A stretch of DNA of 64,000 nt from Herpomyces periplanetae (lineage: Eukaryota; Ascomycota; Laboulbeniomycetes; Herpomycetales; Herpomycetaceae). Shown here in pieces: positions 44,501 through 53,924 of the stretch. The stretch covers positions 32,554-96,553 of the forward strand of contig WMKJ01000049.1 of the NCBI GenBank assembly GCA_009733715.1. The letters are read 5' to 3'. The translations under genes and the position numbers were made by a program. The notes under the pieces were generated by a model. The model was not told where the DNA came from. It did not search any database and saw only the letters and a list, made by a program, of their open reading frames with translations. Position 1 is the first letter of the stretch; each line of letters opens with the position of its first letter.

Positions 44501-46713
44501 TGGAACGGGAAAATGAAAGTGAATGTGTATCGAGAGCACTTTTAGCAGCTATGCAAATAGATCTCCGAGAATGGGAAATTGGACCCGATTCCCCAGCATA
44601 TCAAGTTAAACGGGAAATAGTGGAATTTCTTTTCAAAACGTTAGAAGCTGTACCCGATCAAGCTACAGTAGCGCATATTTTAATGGGGTTTTCTTGTCAC
44701 GATGGAATAGTTGACATAACAAGAGGAGGTTTATTTGATGCAGGATTATCGTTGTTTCATACTATAGTTAAACTTGGGATAGAGTATCCCAGACGACTTG
44801 GTGAAGGGTACTGCTCCTGGCTTGGTAAAATCAAGGAACGAATTGTGAGCATAATGAGGATACTTTGGACTTCAAGAATTTCAAGCAAAGTCGTCATGAT
44901 GGAGCTTCATGAAACTGGACTTATTTTTCACTGGGCAATTAGCAATGAAGTTATTGATAATAATACTCTATGGAATGGACAAAGAGTAGATCATGACGAT
45001 TTTATATTTGGGGATGCTGCACTTGGGTTAGCGGGATTTTTACGTGAACGTGCAGCATTTTATGATTGCTTTACACGAGAACTTTACATGACAAAAGTGA
45101 TAGGAATGCCGAGTTACTTGAGTAAACTTGAATCAACACTCAATGGGGTTACTAGTTTGGAAGATGGCCAACAAATAAGAAATGCTAGCATATTTGATTT
45201 AATTGACTTTCTCGATATTAAAATAGATCGAGATATTGTTATGGTTTCTACAAAATACTTTGGTGATATAGATTTATCACTTTGTGAATCTGTAGATGGA
45301 ATGGGAAGTTCAGAGGCAACATATCTCGATATTGATAGTGTTAAGGAGCTGTTACTTTTGCGCATGAAGGAATTAAAGCGTGGAGGTAGTATTGAGCTAA
45401 CGGAGGCAGATATTGAGCAGATGAATGAAGAGTTTATTCGGGTTCTCACATTTTCCCAAGGGATTAACAATCTCAATCATATCAAGACGGCGAGATACGA
45501 TGCTCTTGAGTGTTGGATTAACTTGTTGCTTGTTTATCTTGACGTTTGCGAATTAGATGATCAAGCTAAAGCGCTATTTACGGAACATACATTGAAAGTA
45601 ATGATACGGAAGCTGGCCAAATCACTAAATGAAAATGATTTTCGTATAGCGGAAGTATTAATGAAAGCGGCGAAAAATCTACTTTATCATATATCGGGAG
45701 ATATATATGCCCAACAAGTAATCCAGGATACTGACGTTTCAAATGATATTCCGTTTCAACTATTTCGTTTAGCCATAGATGCTATTGTAAGCGTTTCAAG
45801 TACGGAAGAAGTTCGCCATTCTAGTCAACAAGTTATTGCATCGTTTATCGGGAAAATCCGCAAAGCCGGTCAAGGTCAGACATGGCTCAATTGTCTGGCT
45901 AAAAGATTGATGGTAACAATTCGTGCGAAAATTGAAAGACTTTGTGAAGTTGTATGTGATGATGCACAAAGAGGAAATATTAACACTCGAGTTCCAGCTT
46001 TACTTTTGCTCGAAGGAATTGTGTGGATTTCGTACCTTGAAAATTGTGGTTCTGGATATTCCGGGTTAGGTGATAAAGGGTTTATTAGCAGTTCAATGAC
46101 GGTTTCGGGAAGTTCGACTCACAATACAGATGTTATAGAGAATTTTGGACGAATTAACTTTATTGGATTACTGGTTGATAATGTTAAACGGATAAAAGAT
46201 GATCTACTTACGGCAAACTCAGAAGATATTGGGCAGTTAATTCTTTGCTTTAAAGCTATACTAGCATTATTAAGTTCAGTATGCCGAACCAAAGCTGGGT
46301 CAACGCTGGTTTTAAATGCAGGATGGTGGAATGCAATTCACAATCTACATCGTGAAGAGATTCTTGTTGCTGTAGTACGCGTTATAATTAATATAGTATT
46401 AACCCGAGGCATTCATAACGAAAGAATTATACAACAAGTTTGGAACTTTTTATCGGAAAATGAAACTAGGATTCGGGCACTCTTTCAAACGTTTAGAGAA
46501 AATCAAAAATCTCGTGCCGATTTGGAAGAACAAGTCATGTCATTTACCTTTTTGATTTGTGTAACTGACTTTCTTCACGATGATCACAATGATTTCGATG
46601 ATGTCCAATCCACCGAACCTCGTGACAACTTTCTTCGCAGAAAACTGCCCAAACGGGCAAGCATCTCCAATTCAACGCTCTCCCGAGGTACTGCCGATCG
46701 GGGTTTCACGTGA
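41527..46713 (+). CDS. NUP192: Nuclear pore inner-ring nucleoporin NUP192/NUP205
   Basis: Large alpha-helical scaffold of the inner ring of the nuclear pore, partner of Nic96/Nup93 and Nup53. A single 1728-aa frame without introns, near yeast Nup192 (1683). The N-terminal part, with LFLIGQRDALELDRSPVLASI followed by FHKRRQFLLECLRMI, is the Nup186/Nup192/Nup205 signature: the LLxG-type segment followed by RxxLLxCL. Further helical solenoid continues to the end, with no catalytic motif. The C-terminal 40 residues are basic and Ser-rich. The start at 41527 gives MVVGLNLIKQSVWAL, plausible as the first helix. An alternative in-frame start lies at 41581 (MEMADPEE). The stop codon TGA overlaps a CACGTG-like hexamer. 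Confidence 0.9.
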   Translation: MVVGLNLIKQSVWALSSFMEMADPEETESFEGLLRDLAVLSEGRIPPLDRLAEEISSKVGDFKGLLDKPGPNEASRKQLLSGKIVVDDVELEVNEEFKAEVMQVSSELELDELESAKLFLIGQRDALELDRSPVLASILRFHKRRQFLLECLRMIFERPLNEEIEVSLDDTMVNQDALELQTLSEFKQLLDSLKTQILSGPDGKIGPVPEFWRRCFSSLHDIENWLVRLSEQVQRMTLVGQVLMGETKESHDFQRTSLITQHEALSAICCYLIRDGFVPASEYTTIFGRLRLSDKYDSILVHLVPILMGFIEYVGKKVVSSHPDEAEAIHKSLVGARTGNVWSLRSFHAATLLVWLSEYAGRDFGDEAKTMQDRLTELVLETLKDGAFHFILSIVKDVRDHSWCDSAKDGLTAFLLQDAPALSGDTESLSPYMQNLMMEYMQTFVETLITNMPDMLRLLKAREDENHQLLQSTYMLGQGDYDMHLERFLIIISYVYEGSPEATLDFWVSPDGNLNGFLHWAGKRQTTPRAAAYCEMLQSLSEGEVCANHAHRFLLEQGSNVNGKNRRPKSLSWSQILSELEFYTSYIKDRSGYGCSATSFPASAGAINDHTIEPESQLMLECYLRLIAHMCVNSPEAREWIPTQLPFSLLETLLFAYSRGIEGRLRACVLNVMSSLLKDKTREIGHSMWLSFDQWIFTGLAIRTPGIVNREAWIRPNTRLFELFSGNFEEANSFMRLLNGLFAKITCDALPFPETLGAHYRKVEIDTYVDFAMGCIFGDLSRNIDASMQQWILRLNCLEFIYTCLDSFNDNLVILSMLMNVKVDAALEISSLGAYLRLHPFARVMDWLFNDEVLVVLFASAHEDIEIINKTPPGSPIILAITRCIQVMDAVMRLQSTYLDYVRPYVKAQAQDGRICVANMALTSFEDSVLNNLQLIVDLGLYCGSSHLELVLAALKLLGKMSYSKKLAKVVKPPACSGNNSGSGESKILSIMERENESECVSRALLAAMQIDLREWEIGPDSPAYQVKREIVEFLFKTLEAVPDQATVAHILMGFSCHDGIVDITRGGLFDAGLSLFHTIVKLGIEYPRRLGEGYCSWLGKIKERIVSIMRILWTSRISSKVVMMELHETGLIFHWAISNEVIDNNTLWNGQRVDHDDFIFGDAALGLAGFLRERAAFYDCFTRELYMTKVIGMPSYLSKLESTLNGVTSLEDGQQIRNASIFDLIDFLDIKIDRDIVMVSTKYFGDIDLSLCESVDGMGSSEATYLDIDSVKELLLLRMKELKRGGSIELTEADIEQMNEEFIRVLTFSQGINNLNHIKTARYDALECWINLLLVYLDVCELDDQAKALFTEHTLKVMIRKLAKSLNENDFRIAEVLMKAAKNLLYHISGDIYAQQVIQDTDVSNDIPFQLFRLAIDAIVSVSSTEEVRHSSQQVIASFIGKIRKAGQGQTWLNCLAKRLMVTIRAKIERLCEVVCDDAQRGNINTRVPALLLLEGIVWISYLENCGSGYSGLGDKGFISSSMTVSGSSTHNTDVIENFGRINFIGLLVDNVKRIKDDLLTANSEDIGQLILCFKAILALLSSVCRTKAGSTLVLNAGWWNAIHNLHREEILVAVVRVIINIVLTRGIHNERIIQQVWNFLSENETRIRALFQTFRENQKSRADLEEQVMSFTFLICVTDFLHDDHNDFDDVQSTEPRDNFLRRKLPKRASISNSTLSRGTADRGFT

Positions 46714-46840
46714 CACGGTGGAGCGTCTGCCGTGGATGGGGGGTGTGGGGTATTGAGGGAGGGGGAGGAAAATGATAAATAGAGTTGGGGCGATTATCTT
46801 GATTTTTAATTTACACATGTAGGATCATATGCTTGTTAAG

Positions 46841-47714
46841 TTATACATCAGGCTCCGATGATAGAGCCTGTGAATGCTTTGATTTGATGGTCTGTGCCCA
46901 CAATGGTAATGACGATATTGGATTATCATTATTATTGAAATTTGTATGAAGGGAATTAGATGTTTCTGTCGAGGAGGATGACGTCATGGGCCGCAAAGAG
47001 TTTTCCGGGAAATTATTCATGGGGTTCGGGGCCTTGTAAATTTTATCATTGGGAAGTTTGACTATGGAGAATCTTGTCAATCGAGGATCTCCGCGTAATT
47101 GCCGTAGAAGTGAAGCTCGTGTATCATTTGAAGCGTAGAAGCGTAATACAAAGCTTTGTTGCGGAAATTGTGCGCAGGTAAATTTAGGTGAAGGATAGTG
47201 AGTTGCAATAGAGTGAATTATAGCTGGTGTGGGTGATGAAAGTAGAAATGTCGCGGCATTTTTAACGATTCTGTTACCATAAAAGTAACCAACACACCCC
47301 AATGGTAAAACGATGATTTATACACATGAGCACATGCGCAAACACCAGATTAAAGTTAACTTGGTACACTAATGTCGGGCAACGTGAAACAATACTCTCA
47401 ACCTACTCTTTCACGTGGGAAACATGTGATGCTCGGGTCTAAACGGAGAAATTAGTCGGGTAAAAAAAAGACGGGTAGTTTAGACATGTAAAAGAGGTGA
47501 AGATAAATGAGAGTGTATTAATGAATGGACTTTCGCAGTCGGAGTAGATGGGGGATTTTAGAAGTAACGAATAACAAAATTATTAAATTAGATTTGATTA
47601 ACAGATATATAAAGTAAAGGTAAGAGAGTATTGAATTGGTAATGGTGATGATAATTATGACGAAATAAGGATCAGGGAAGTACTACTTACGAATGCAATT
47701 AGTTCGTAGAACAT
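46841..47714 (-). CDS. MRP17: Mitochondrial ribosomal protein bS6m (MRP17)
   Basis: Small-subunit mitoribosomal protein next to bS18m. Three exons, 47714-47691, 47438-47407 and 47270-46841, give 161 aa. Exon 1 supplies MFYELIAF, the characteristic bS6 first strand. The 32-nt exon 2 gives TRASHVSHVK, and exon 3 begins in EIVKNAATFLL. The block ending SFVLRFYASNDTRASLLRQL and the following GDPRLTRFSIVKL match the second half of the S6 fold. The C-terminal 55 residues are Ser/Asn-rich and extra. Exon 2 was found by asking which ORF joins both ends in phase; donor GTAGGT and acceptor TTTAG both fit consensus. The long introns (252 and 136 nt) are unusual for this window. Confidence 0.82.
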
Positions 47715-48063
47715 TGGGAGATTAGGGTAATGAATTATATAATCCGAGGGTAAGGTATTTAAGGGAAGGTAAACCTGAACCGGCGCGTGGGGAGCGAAGG
47801 AGTGAATTTTTTTTGAAGCTTGAATAAATCGATGAATTAAAAGCAAGTCAATGAAGAAAAAAAGTGATTAGATTTGTATATACATATATATATGTATATT
47901 TGTATGCTTGGGCATATATATATATAGAAAAGATTCGACTTAATATTGATCACGATATTCTTCAGTGAGAGTTTAACTTGCTAAAATATTATCCTTGGCG
48001 AATATTTTAACTCGTGCGAAATATTAAGTTGGAGTGTGTTTGTGTGTGTGTGCGATCTAACAA
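47715..48063. promoter_or_regulatory. Divergent promoter MRP17 / GCV3 with TA-rich tracts
   Basis: About 350 bases separate two divergent genes for mitochondrial proteins. It holds a palindromic TATATACATATATATATGTATATT-type tract (47875-47899), a second (AT)n run at 47912-47926 and a short GT run near 48025-48052. Confidence 0.5.
47875..47926. repeat. AT-alternating, partly palindromic microsatellite
   Basis: A 25-base alternating run at 47875-47899 is near-perfectly self-complementary. After a 12-base break, a 15-base GC(AT)n run follows at 47912-47926. Such DNA can extrude a cruciform or melt easily. Confidence 0.75.
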
Positions 48064-49026
48064 ATGAACAAAATGGCCACCACGATGTCGATTATAACGA
48101 AATGTCTCTTTCAAGCACGATGTGTTTCTCGCTATAATCCCGTCTTCGTAAGCGGAAGCGCAACCCACGGGTCAGGTTTAGGTAATCTTTCGTATTACGT
48201 TATCTGATGTTTCTCATGATCAGCTACTTATGAATACTGCAGGTGCTGTTAGGACGATGAGCTGTGGAAGTGTAAAGAGATCCCGTAAATTCTATTCAAG
48301 GGAACACGAATGGTTGGAAATATCGGAAGATGGATGTCAGGGTAAGGGAGTTTAAAATGTTAATGTGAATGGGTGTATAAATGATATATTGCAAGAATGA
48401 TAAACCGATCCGCTCGTTAAGGCTTGTACAACCCTAAACGTTTATTTTTTAATGTAACGAGCAAATTGATTGGTTCATGAAATTGACTTAAGATTGGTTT
48501 GAAAAAAGAGTTTATAATGTGAATGATGGGTGAACTTTAACGTACTTTGATGGATAACCTACATTGAAGTATGGTTGATTGTATATAGAATTTGACCTGG
48601 GATTTATTTTATGTTTGACTGGAATTCCTCTTTCTGTTAACTTGCTTAATTCTAGGAACGGTTGGGATTAGTAACTTCGCAAAGGACCAACTCGGCGAAG
48701 TTGTATACTGGGAAGTCAACAGTCCTAAGAATAGTCAGGTTAAGGCAGGTGAAGTGATCGGTAACGTTGAAAGTGTCAAAAGTGTTTCGGATATAATTTC
48801 GCCTGTTCAGGGAGAAATCGCTCAAGTCAACGGTGATGATGGCAACCAAGATAGCAATGAAGTTTTGAAACATCTCAACTCCGATCCCGAGTCTTCGGGT
48901 TGGCTTGTTAAATTAAAACTCACCCCCAGCATCCCCCCATCTTCAACTCCACCAAATTTACTCACCTCTAAACAATACCAAGACTATCTAAATGCAACGT
49001 CACCCGACGCGCCTTCCGCATCGTGA
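48064..49026 (+). CDS. GCV3: Glycine cleavage system H protein (mitochondrial, lipoylated)
   Basis: Lipoyl-carrying shuttle protein of the mitochondrial glycine decarboxylase complex and, in fungi, part of the lipoic-acid transfer route. Three exons, 48064-48181, 48243-48341 and 48656-49026, give 195 aa. The N-terminal 45 residues are basic and Ser/Thr-rich with Arg, a fair mitochondrial presequence. The H-protein core starts with RKFYSREHEWLEIS. The lipoylation lysine is Lys114 in NVESVKSVSDIISPVQGEI. The domain includes GTVGISNFAKDQLGEVVYWEV. The 48064 ATG is preceded immediately by an in-frame stop and begins MNKMATTMS; the next ATG at 48073 is an alternative. The second intron (314 nt) is the longest in the window. 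Confidence 0.93.
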
Positions 49027-49822
49027 TCGGTAACTTCCATATTGAGTAATACATTCAATATAATTTTTCAATACACTTGCTGTATTTATCGTTTTATTAA
49101 CAATACTATTTGTGACTCTTTCCCTATTTAGGAATTCCAAGTTCTTTCCTGCTTTTTCTGCGTTAACTTTCCATTTTATTCGGTCGACTCATTATGTATG
49201 AGTGTATTCTTAATTTAATTTAATTTGTATTGTATTGTATATTTCTCATGTGAAGTTCTGTTTGTCGAAAGTATAAATATCTTTAATACAATTTCTTAAC
49301 GTTTCTCCGTTTTACAATAACATATATATCTCTCGTCAACTACTCGCTCGTTCGCATCCTTGCTCATTTACTTACCGTTTATTTAATCGCTCGCCGATTA
49401 TCCTTCCATTGTATTATTACCTGTTTTTTTGTTCTGGTTTTTATATTTTATTGCACTAAGGTTTCACTCGTTTATCTTCGACCTTTTGTTAACTTGAGTT
49501 TTGCTACCTTTTTACTTGTTCTTGTGTAAATCGTACTTGTACACGTATATACGTATACACATTTACATCCGAGTAAATTTATTACAATTTCTCAGTAGGT
49601 TATTGCCCCCCTTGCTCTGTGAATTCTATCAAGTGTATCAGCTTCATTTCATCGTCAGCTGTCGAATTAATATATCCATTATCTCTAATCTCATCTATAA
49701 ACAGACTCTTAAATATCTCCTTCCAAACATCCTCCAATAAATATACTCGAAATTCACCCACCTAACGAGTCACCGATTCACGTACCCTAAAGCAGATTTA
49801 TCACTGTACATTTAAAACAAAA
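49027..49822. other. Intergenic region without recognised gene
   Basis: About 800 bases rich in T and C. It contains an alternating ACGTATATACGTATACAC-type tract at 49538-49562. No other feature was seen. Confidence 0.45.
49538..49562. repeat. 25-base alternating purine-pyrimidine tract
   Basis: Uninterrupted alternation TGTACACGTATATACGTATA-type, related in sequence to the tract near 54570. Confidence 0.65.
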
Positions 49823-50098
49823 ATGCGTCTCCCGACTTTTTTCCCATCCCCTACCGCTCAATTACCCCCTCTCGAATCCGTTGGTGTGTTCTATTCCCCG
49901 GATTTAACGCGCGGAGTAATATTTGCCATATTAATGCTTAGCGTCGTATTCCTTACCTTTTCATCCGTCGTTTGGGTTGTCCGGCTAAACCAAATGCAAC
50001 TCCGGGAACTTGAAATGGATAAAGATTCCTCCGATCCCGAAACCGATCTTACCGAAGCCGACTTGTTACAGCGACAGGCCTTATTCAAATCCTCCTAA
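49823..50098 (+). CDS. Small predicted single-pass membrane protein, unknown
   Basis: I do not recognise this 91-aa ORF. It starts with an ATG and has one hydrophobic segment of about 23 residues (GVIFAILMLSVVFLTFSSVVWVV, residues 32-54). A charged C-terminal tail of acidic and Gln/Leu-rich composition follows. The N-terminal 30 residues are Pro-rich. Its transmembrane helix followed by a regular amphipathic tail looks like a real small integral membrane protein, but there is no second line of evidence such as conservation or splicing. It lies alone between GCV3 and the G-beta gene on the same strand. Confidence 0.4.
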   Translation: MRLPTFFPSPTAQLPPLESVGVFYSPDLTRGVIFAILMLSVVFLTFSSVVWVVRLNQMQLRELEMDKDSSDPETDLTEADLLQRQALFKSS

Positions 50099-50616
50099 AT
50101 CAGCGTTAGCCTCTATGAAAATTTATGATTACCGCGACGGCCACAAGCTACCTTTAACGAAACATTACCTTACATTCGTATCTTCCATTATTTTGTTATA
50201 ATCCATCTTCGTTTCTCCCGTCTACCTTCATACTTATAAATTCTTTGCTACCTACCCCCTTCTTGCAACTTTAATTATCCTCTATCCCACAGGATAGTAT
50301 AATATATTTCACCTTGGGGCTCGCGTATCTTAATCATTTACTTTACCCTTTCCTCCTTCCTGTACTTGTACACACAATCTGCTTTTTCAACCATCTCTTT
50401 TTTAATGTCAATATTATTCTCCTATAATGAGTTTCGTTTAATTGAGTACACTTTTCAAACTTTTGGGGACATTTCGTCTATTCTCTTCTCCGGTTAACCA
50501 TGTGACACCTGTTTCGCTACAGGTTATAGCTAGCTACAAATACCACAACCATCATCGTTATCGTCATTATACTCGATACATCACCATCATTCTCTCACTT
50601 TATTTTATCTTTAAAA
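50099..50616. promoter_or_regulatory. Upstream region of the G-beta gene
   Basis: About 520 bases, pyrimidine-rich near 50150-50430 and again just before the start. No gene or known element was found. Confidence 0.4.
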
Positions 50617-51946
50617 ATGTCCTCGGATCCCATTCAACAGCGGATATTAAATGTACGTCGTGAGGCCGAAACTCTCAAGGACAAAATCAAGCGTAAAAAG
50701 GATGAGCTAGCGGATACCACTTTACGCGATGTGGCCCGATCTCGCGTTGAACAACTTCCTCGATTAACCATGAAAACTAAACGTACGTTAAAGGGACATT
50801 TGGCAAAAATTTACGCTATGCACTGGTCAACGGATAGAAGACATTTTGTTTCGGCTTCCCAAGACGGAAAACTTATCATTTGGGATGCATATACCACTAA
50901 TAAAGTTCACGCTATTCCTCTACGGTCTTCATGGGTTATGACGTGCGCTTATGCACCTTCAGGAAATTATGTAGCATGTGGTGGTCTAGATAACATTTGC
51001 TCGATTTACAATTTATCATCGCGTGATGGACCTACACGCGTAGCAAGAGAGTTATCGGGTCATTCGGGTTACTTGAGTTGCTGTCGATTCATAAATGATA
51101 GACGTATATTAACCTCATCAGGGGACATGACTTGCATACTGTGGGACGTAGAAACTGGTGCCAAAATGATCGAATTTGCCGATCATTTGGGCGATGTTAT
51201 GAGTTTAAGCATTAATCCAATAGATAATAATCAATTTGTCTCGGGCGCTTGTGATGCATTTGCTAAATTGTGGGATTTGCGCACTGCAAAGTGTGTACAA
51301 ACGTTTGCTGCTCATGACTCGGATATTAATGCTATACAATTCTTTCCTAATGGAAACGCATTTGGAACCGGATCAGATGATGCTTCGTGTCGTTTATTCG
51401 ATATTCGTGCTGATCGGGAATTACAAAGTTATACGGTACGTTGATTTTAATTTACTCGAACTTTAGTTAACAAAAAATGCTCATCAAGTCATTTCTAACA
51501 TCCATTTCACATTTGTATGCACGCATGCATGCATGCACGCATACATTTAGATTTCCAAACCTATGTGTGGTGTAACATCTGTTGCATTTTCCGTGTCTGG
51601 TCGTTTATTATTCGCTGGTTATGACGATTTCGAGTGCAAGGTAAAATCATTTATTCGTTATCGAATACTTTATTCCTTTATCTACATTTTTTACTTACAC
51701 GTGCACCTGTGCTTGCATATATCTGTATAGGTGTGGGATGTTTTGCGTGGTGAACGTGTTGGAACGTTGCAAGGACATGATAATCGAGTTAGCTGCTTGG
51801 GAGTTAGTAATGATGCCATTAGCTTGTGCACAGGGTCGTGGGATTCAATGGTAAGTTAAGTTTTACTACAGTTTTATAATTTTTTGTCCCATAAATATTT
51901 TACTCGTGTTTACTAACCTATATATTAGCTTCGAGTTTGGGCTTAA
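50617..51946 (+). CDS. Heterotrimeric G-protein beta subunit (WD40 propeller)
   Basis: G-beta of a heterotrimeric G protein, signalling with a G-gamma from pheromone or nutrient receptors. Four exons, 50617-51435, 51551-51640, 51731-51850 and 51929-51946, give 348 aa, standard for G-beta. The N-terminal coiled coil ([20 protein letters not shown]-type, here [20 protein letters not shown]) pairs with G-gamma. Seven WD repeats follow, for example [51 protein letters not shown] and [19 protein letters not shown]. The last exon is 18 bases and encodes LRVWA-stop, the invariant end of the seventh blade. All introns are phase 0. The first intron has a 32-base alternating GCATGC tract. It is closer to the metazoan/filamentous-fungal Gnb1 type than to yeast Ste4. 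Confidence 0.93.
51515..51546. repeat. Alternating GCATGC tract in G-beta intron 1
   Basis: Thirty-two bases alternate purine and pyrimidine perfectly around a (GCAT)n core, nearly palindromic. It ends within the acceptor region of the intron. Confidence 0.75.
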
Positions 51947-52848
51947 CACTCAAGTCGAGAGTAATTAATTAATTTATTCGTTTAAAAGTGTGTGGGACGT
52001 TAGTGTAATTGTTGAAACGTATACTGGGAGCTTGGTGGATGGCATTCCCCAGTATCTTTATATTTCGCTTTCTTGGGTATCGTGTTCACGGGATAATACT
52101 ATTCGTGTGTGCATATGTGTGCTCGCTTCATGATTTGCGTTGATTATTTCGAAGGGTTTTTTCGTGGTGGTTTAGCAAAGTTAACATGCTACGATTTATA
52201 TTTGGGAATCCGGGCTTCGTGTGCGAAGTTGGTTAGGTGGTTGGTTGGGACAAGCGAATGAGCACTATGGCAAAAACACTACAGCTAATTTGTAAATACG
52301 CAAGTTTGCGCCATGCCTTTCAACGAGGTTCCTATCACTCTCAGGCATAATTATTCACCCGTGAAAATACTACCGGAAATACACTTGTTAGAGCCAGTGG
52401 GAACATTTAGTTGCTCACGAAGATGAAGATGACATTGATCAAACAAGGCATAGCGTACGTATAACAGAGGTTAATGTGGCATTGCATACTTGCTGCGGCG
52501 AACAAGCTTTGCATTGCGTAACATTTTTACTATCGTAGAGTTAACAGTGCAGGGGGAGAGTGTATTAATTCATAATGACTAAATATTACCAAAATTGGTA
52601 TGGCAAAACCTGCGCATATAGACAATAATGCGCTTATTATGCGAAAGTAGAACAATACGATTTGGAATCACACCTAAGTATGTATGTTTGGCGAAATGGG
52701 GAAAACGACAAAACTAGTGCACAGGCAAAAAAAAGATTGTGTAAACAAGAGTCAAAAGATACGACTGAACGAACGACGGAAGAATGAGATAATATGGGCA
52801 AGTAATGTAAAAGTTGAATCAACGGTTACGGGAAAATGGCTAAGTAAA
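51947..52848. other. Convergent intergenic region without recognised gene
   Basis: About 900 bases between the G-beta and Mpv17-family stops. Only short chance ORFs are present, and no structural RNA or repeat was recognised. Confidence 0.45.
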
Positions 52849-53924
52849 TTAGTATGAAGTGGGATCAATGGGAGCTTTACCGCTGGACGATGAATAGCGC
52901 GGATCACCGTAATGTTTTTTGCGCAGAGCGGCTAATCGCTTTTGCTTAGTGTGAACGTTAATGTATGTACCGATAATGAAAGCGACTAAGTTAAAGAAGG
53001 GAACCCAGAGATGATAAGGTAGGAAACGTTGGGCAAATGCCAAACAAATGGGAGAAGATATCCAGCTAACACGCATAACTGGCATAAAACCAGCCTTAAC
53101 GGTCGCGCGAACTTGATGGTAAGTTTTAGCGCCGGCAATTAATGCCATAAAGACTAAGTAGAGGGAATTTTGAATGGGCGAAACCTGCGAACAAGGTGGG
53201 GTGGGTAGTTAGTGAATGGATGTGGATAAAATGGAAGAAGTGCAAAAATAAACAATAGTGAGAGAGGGTAATGTTGGACGAGGGGACGTACTATCAAGTT
53301 ACTAAAGAGGATTTGCAGGAAACGAGAAAAAACTCCAGTATGACCAGCAAAGAGCCATTGCATAATATTAACGAAAGCATGACCCATAGGAGCACTGATA
53401 AAGAAACCGTATAAGGCCATTTTAGGAACGCGAGCTGTAAAATAATTACCGTATCGACCGCGATCACGAGCAATCCACGAGGCTAATAATTCTTGTAAGC
53501 TTGCCAATGTTGCCGATGTGAACATTTTACTTTGTAAGGGATGCTCTTGCAAGTGTCTCAAGTAAGCGGCCATATAACCCGATACGATTTTTCGTGGTGC
53601 CCATGTTGTGTATGTAGATTGATCCGTATACGCGTGTCTTATGATGCCATGATCCATGACATTTGTAGGCTTTTCACCGCGTAAAATTCGTGGTGAACCC
53701 GTTGAAGTATTATAATCATGATGATGATAACTAGGAATATTTTCTGGCGAGAAAGGTGACGCGCAATATTTAGCAGCAGTTGGAGGGCGAACGGGAGCTG
53801 GAGCTGGACCTGGTGCAGATGATAAAACTTGACCTGGAGCATAACGAGGGGGATTTTGTTGGTAGGACTGTGGAGGTGGAGGTGAAGTACCGTACCGAAG
53901 GGGATCGTTAAATTTAACAGACAT
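52849..53924 (-). CDS. Mpv17/PMP22-family membrane protein
   Basis: Integral membrane protein of the Mpv17/PMP22/Sym1 family, in mitochondria or peroxisomes, thought to act in solute permeability. Two exons, 53924-53292 and 53184-52849, give 322 aa. The C-terminal half has the family signature: HPLQSKMFTSATLASLQELLA in the first helix, MALYGFFISAPMGHAF in the second, and the C-terminal ISSPICLAFAQRFLPYHLWVPFFNLVAF. The intron joins FSNLIV to SPIQNSLYLVF in phase 0. The first 115 residues are a disordered Pro/Tyr-rich extension absent from small Mpv17 proteins; similar extensions occur in some fungal members. Targeting cannot be told from the sequence. Confidence 0.85.

Noticed and set aside
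48342-48655. A small nucleolar RNA in the long GCV3 intron
   Set aside because: ATGATG and CTGA-like words occur, but no box C/D pair with terminal stem could be found, so nothing is claimed.
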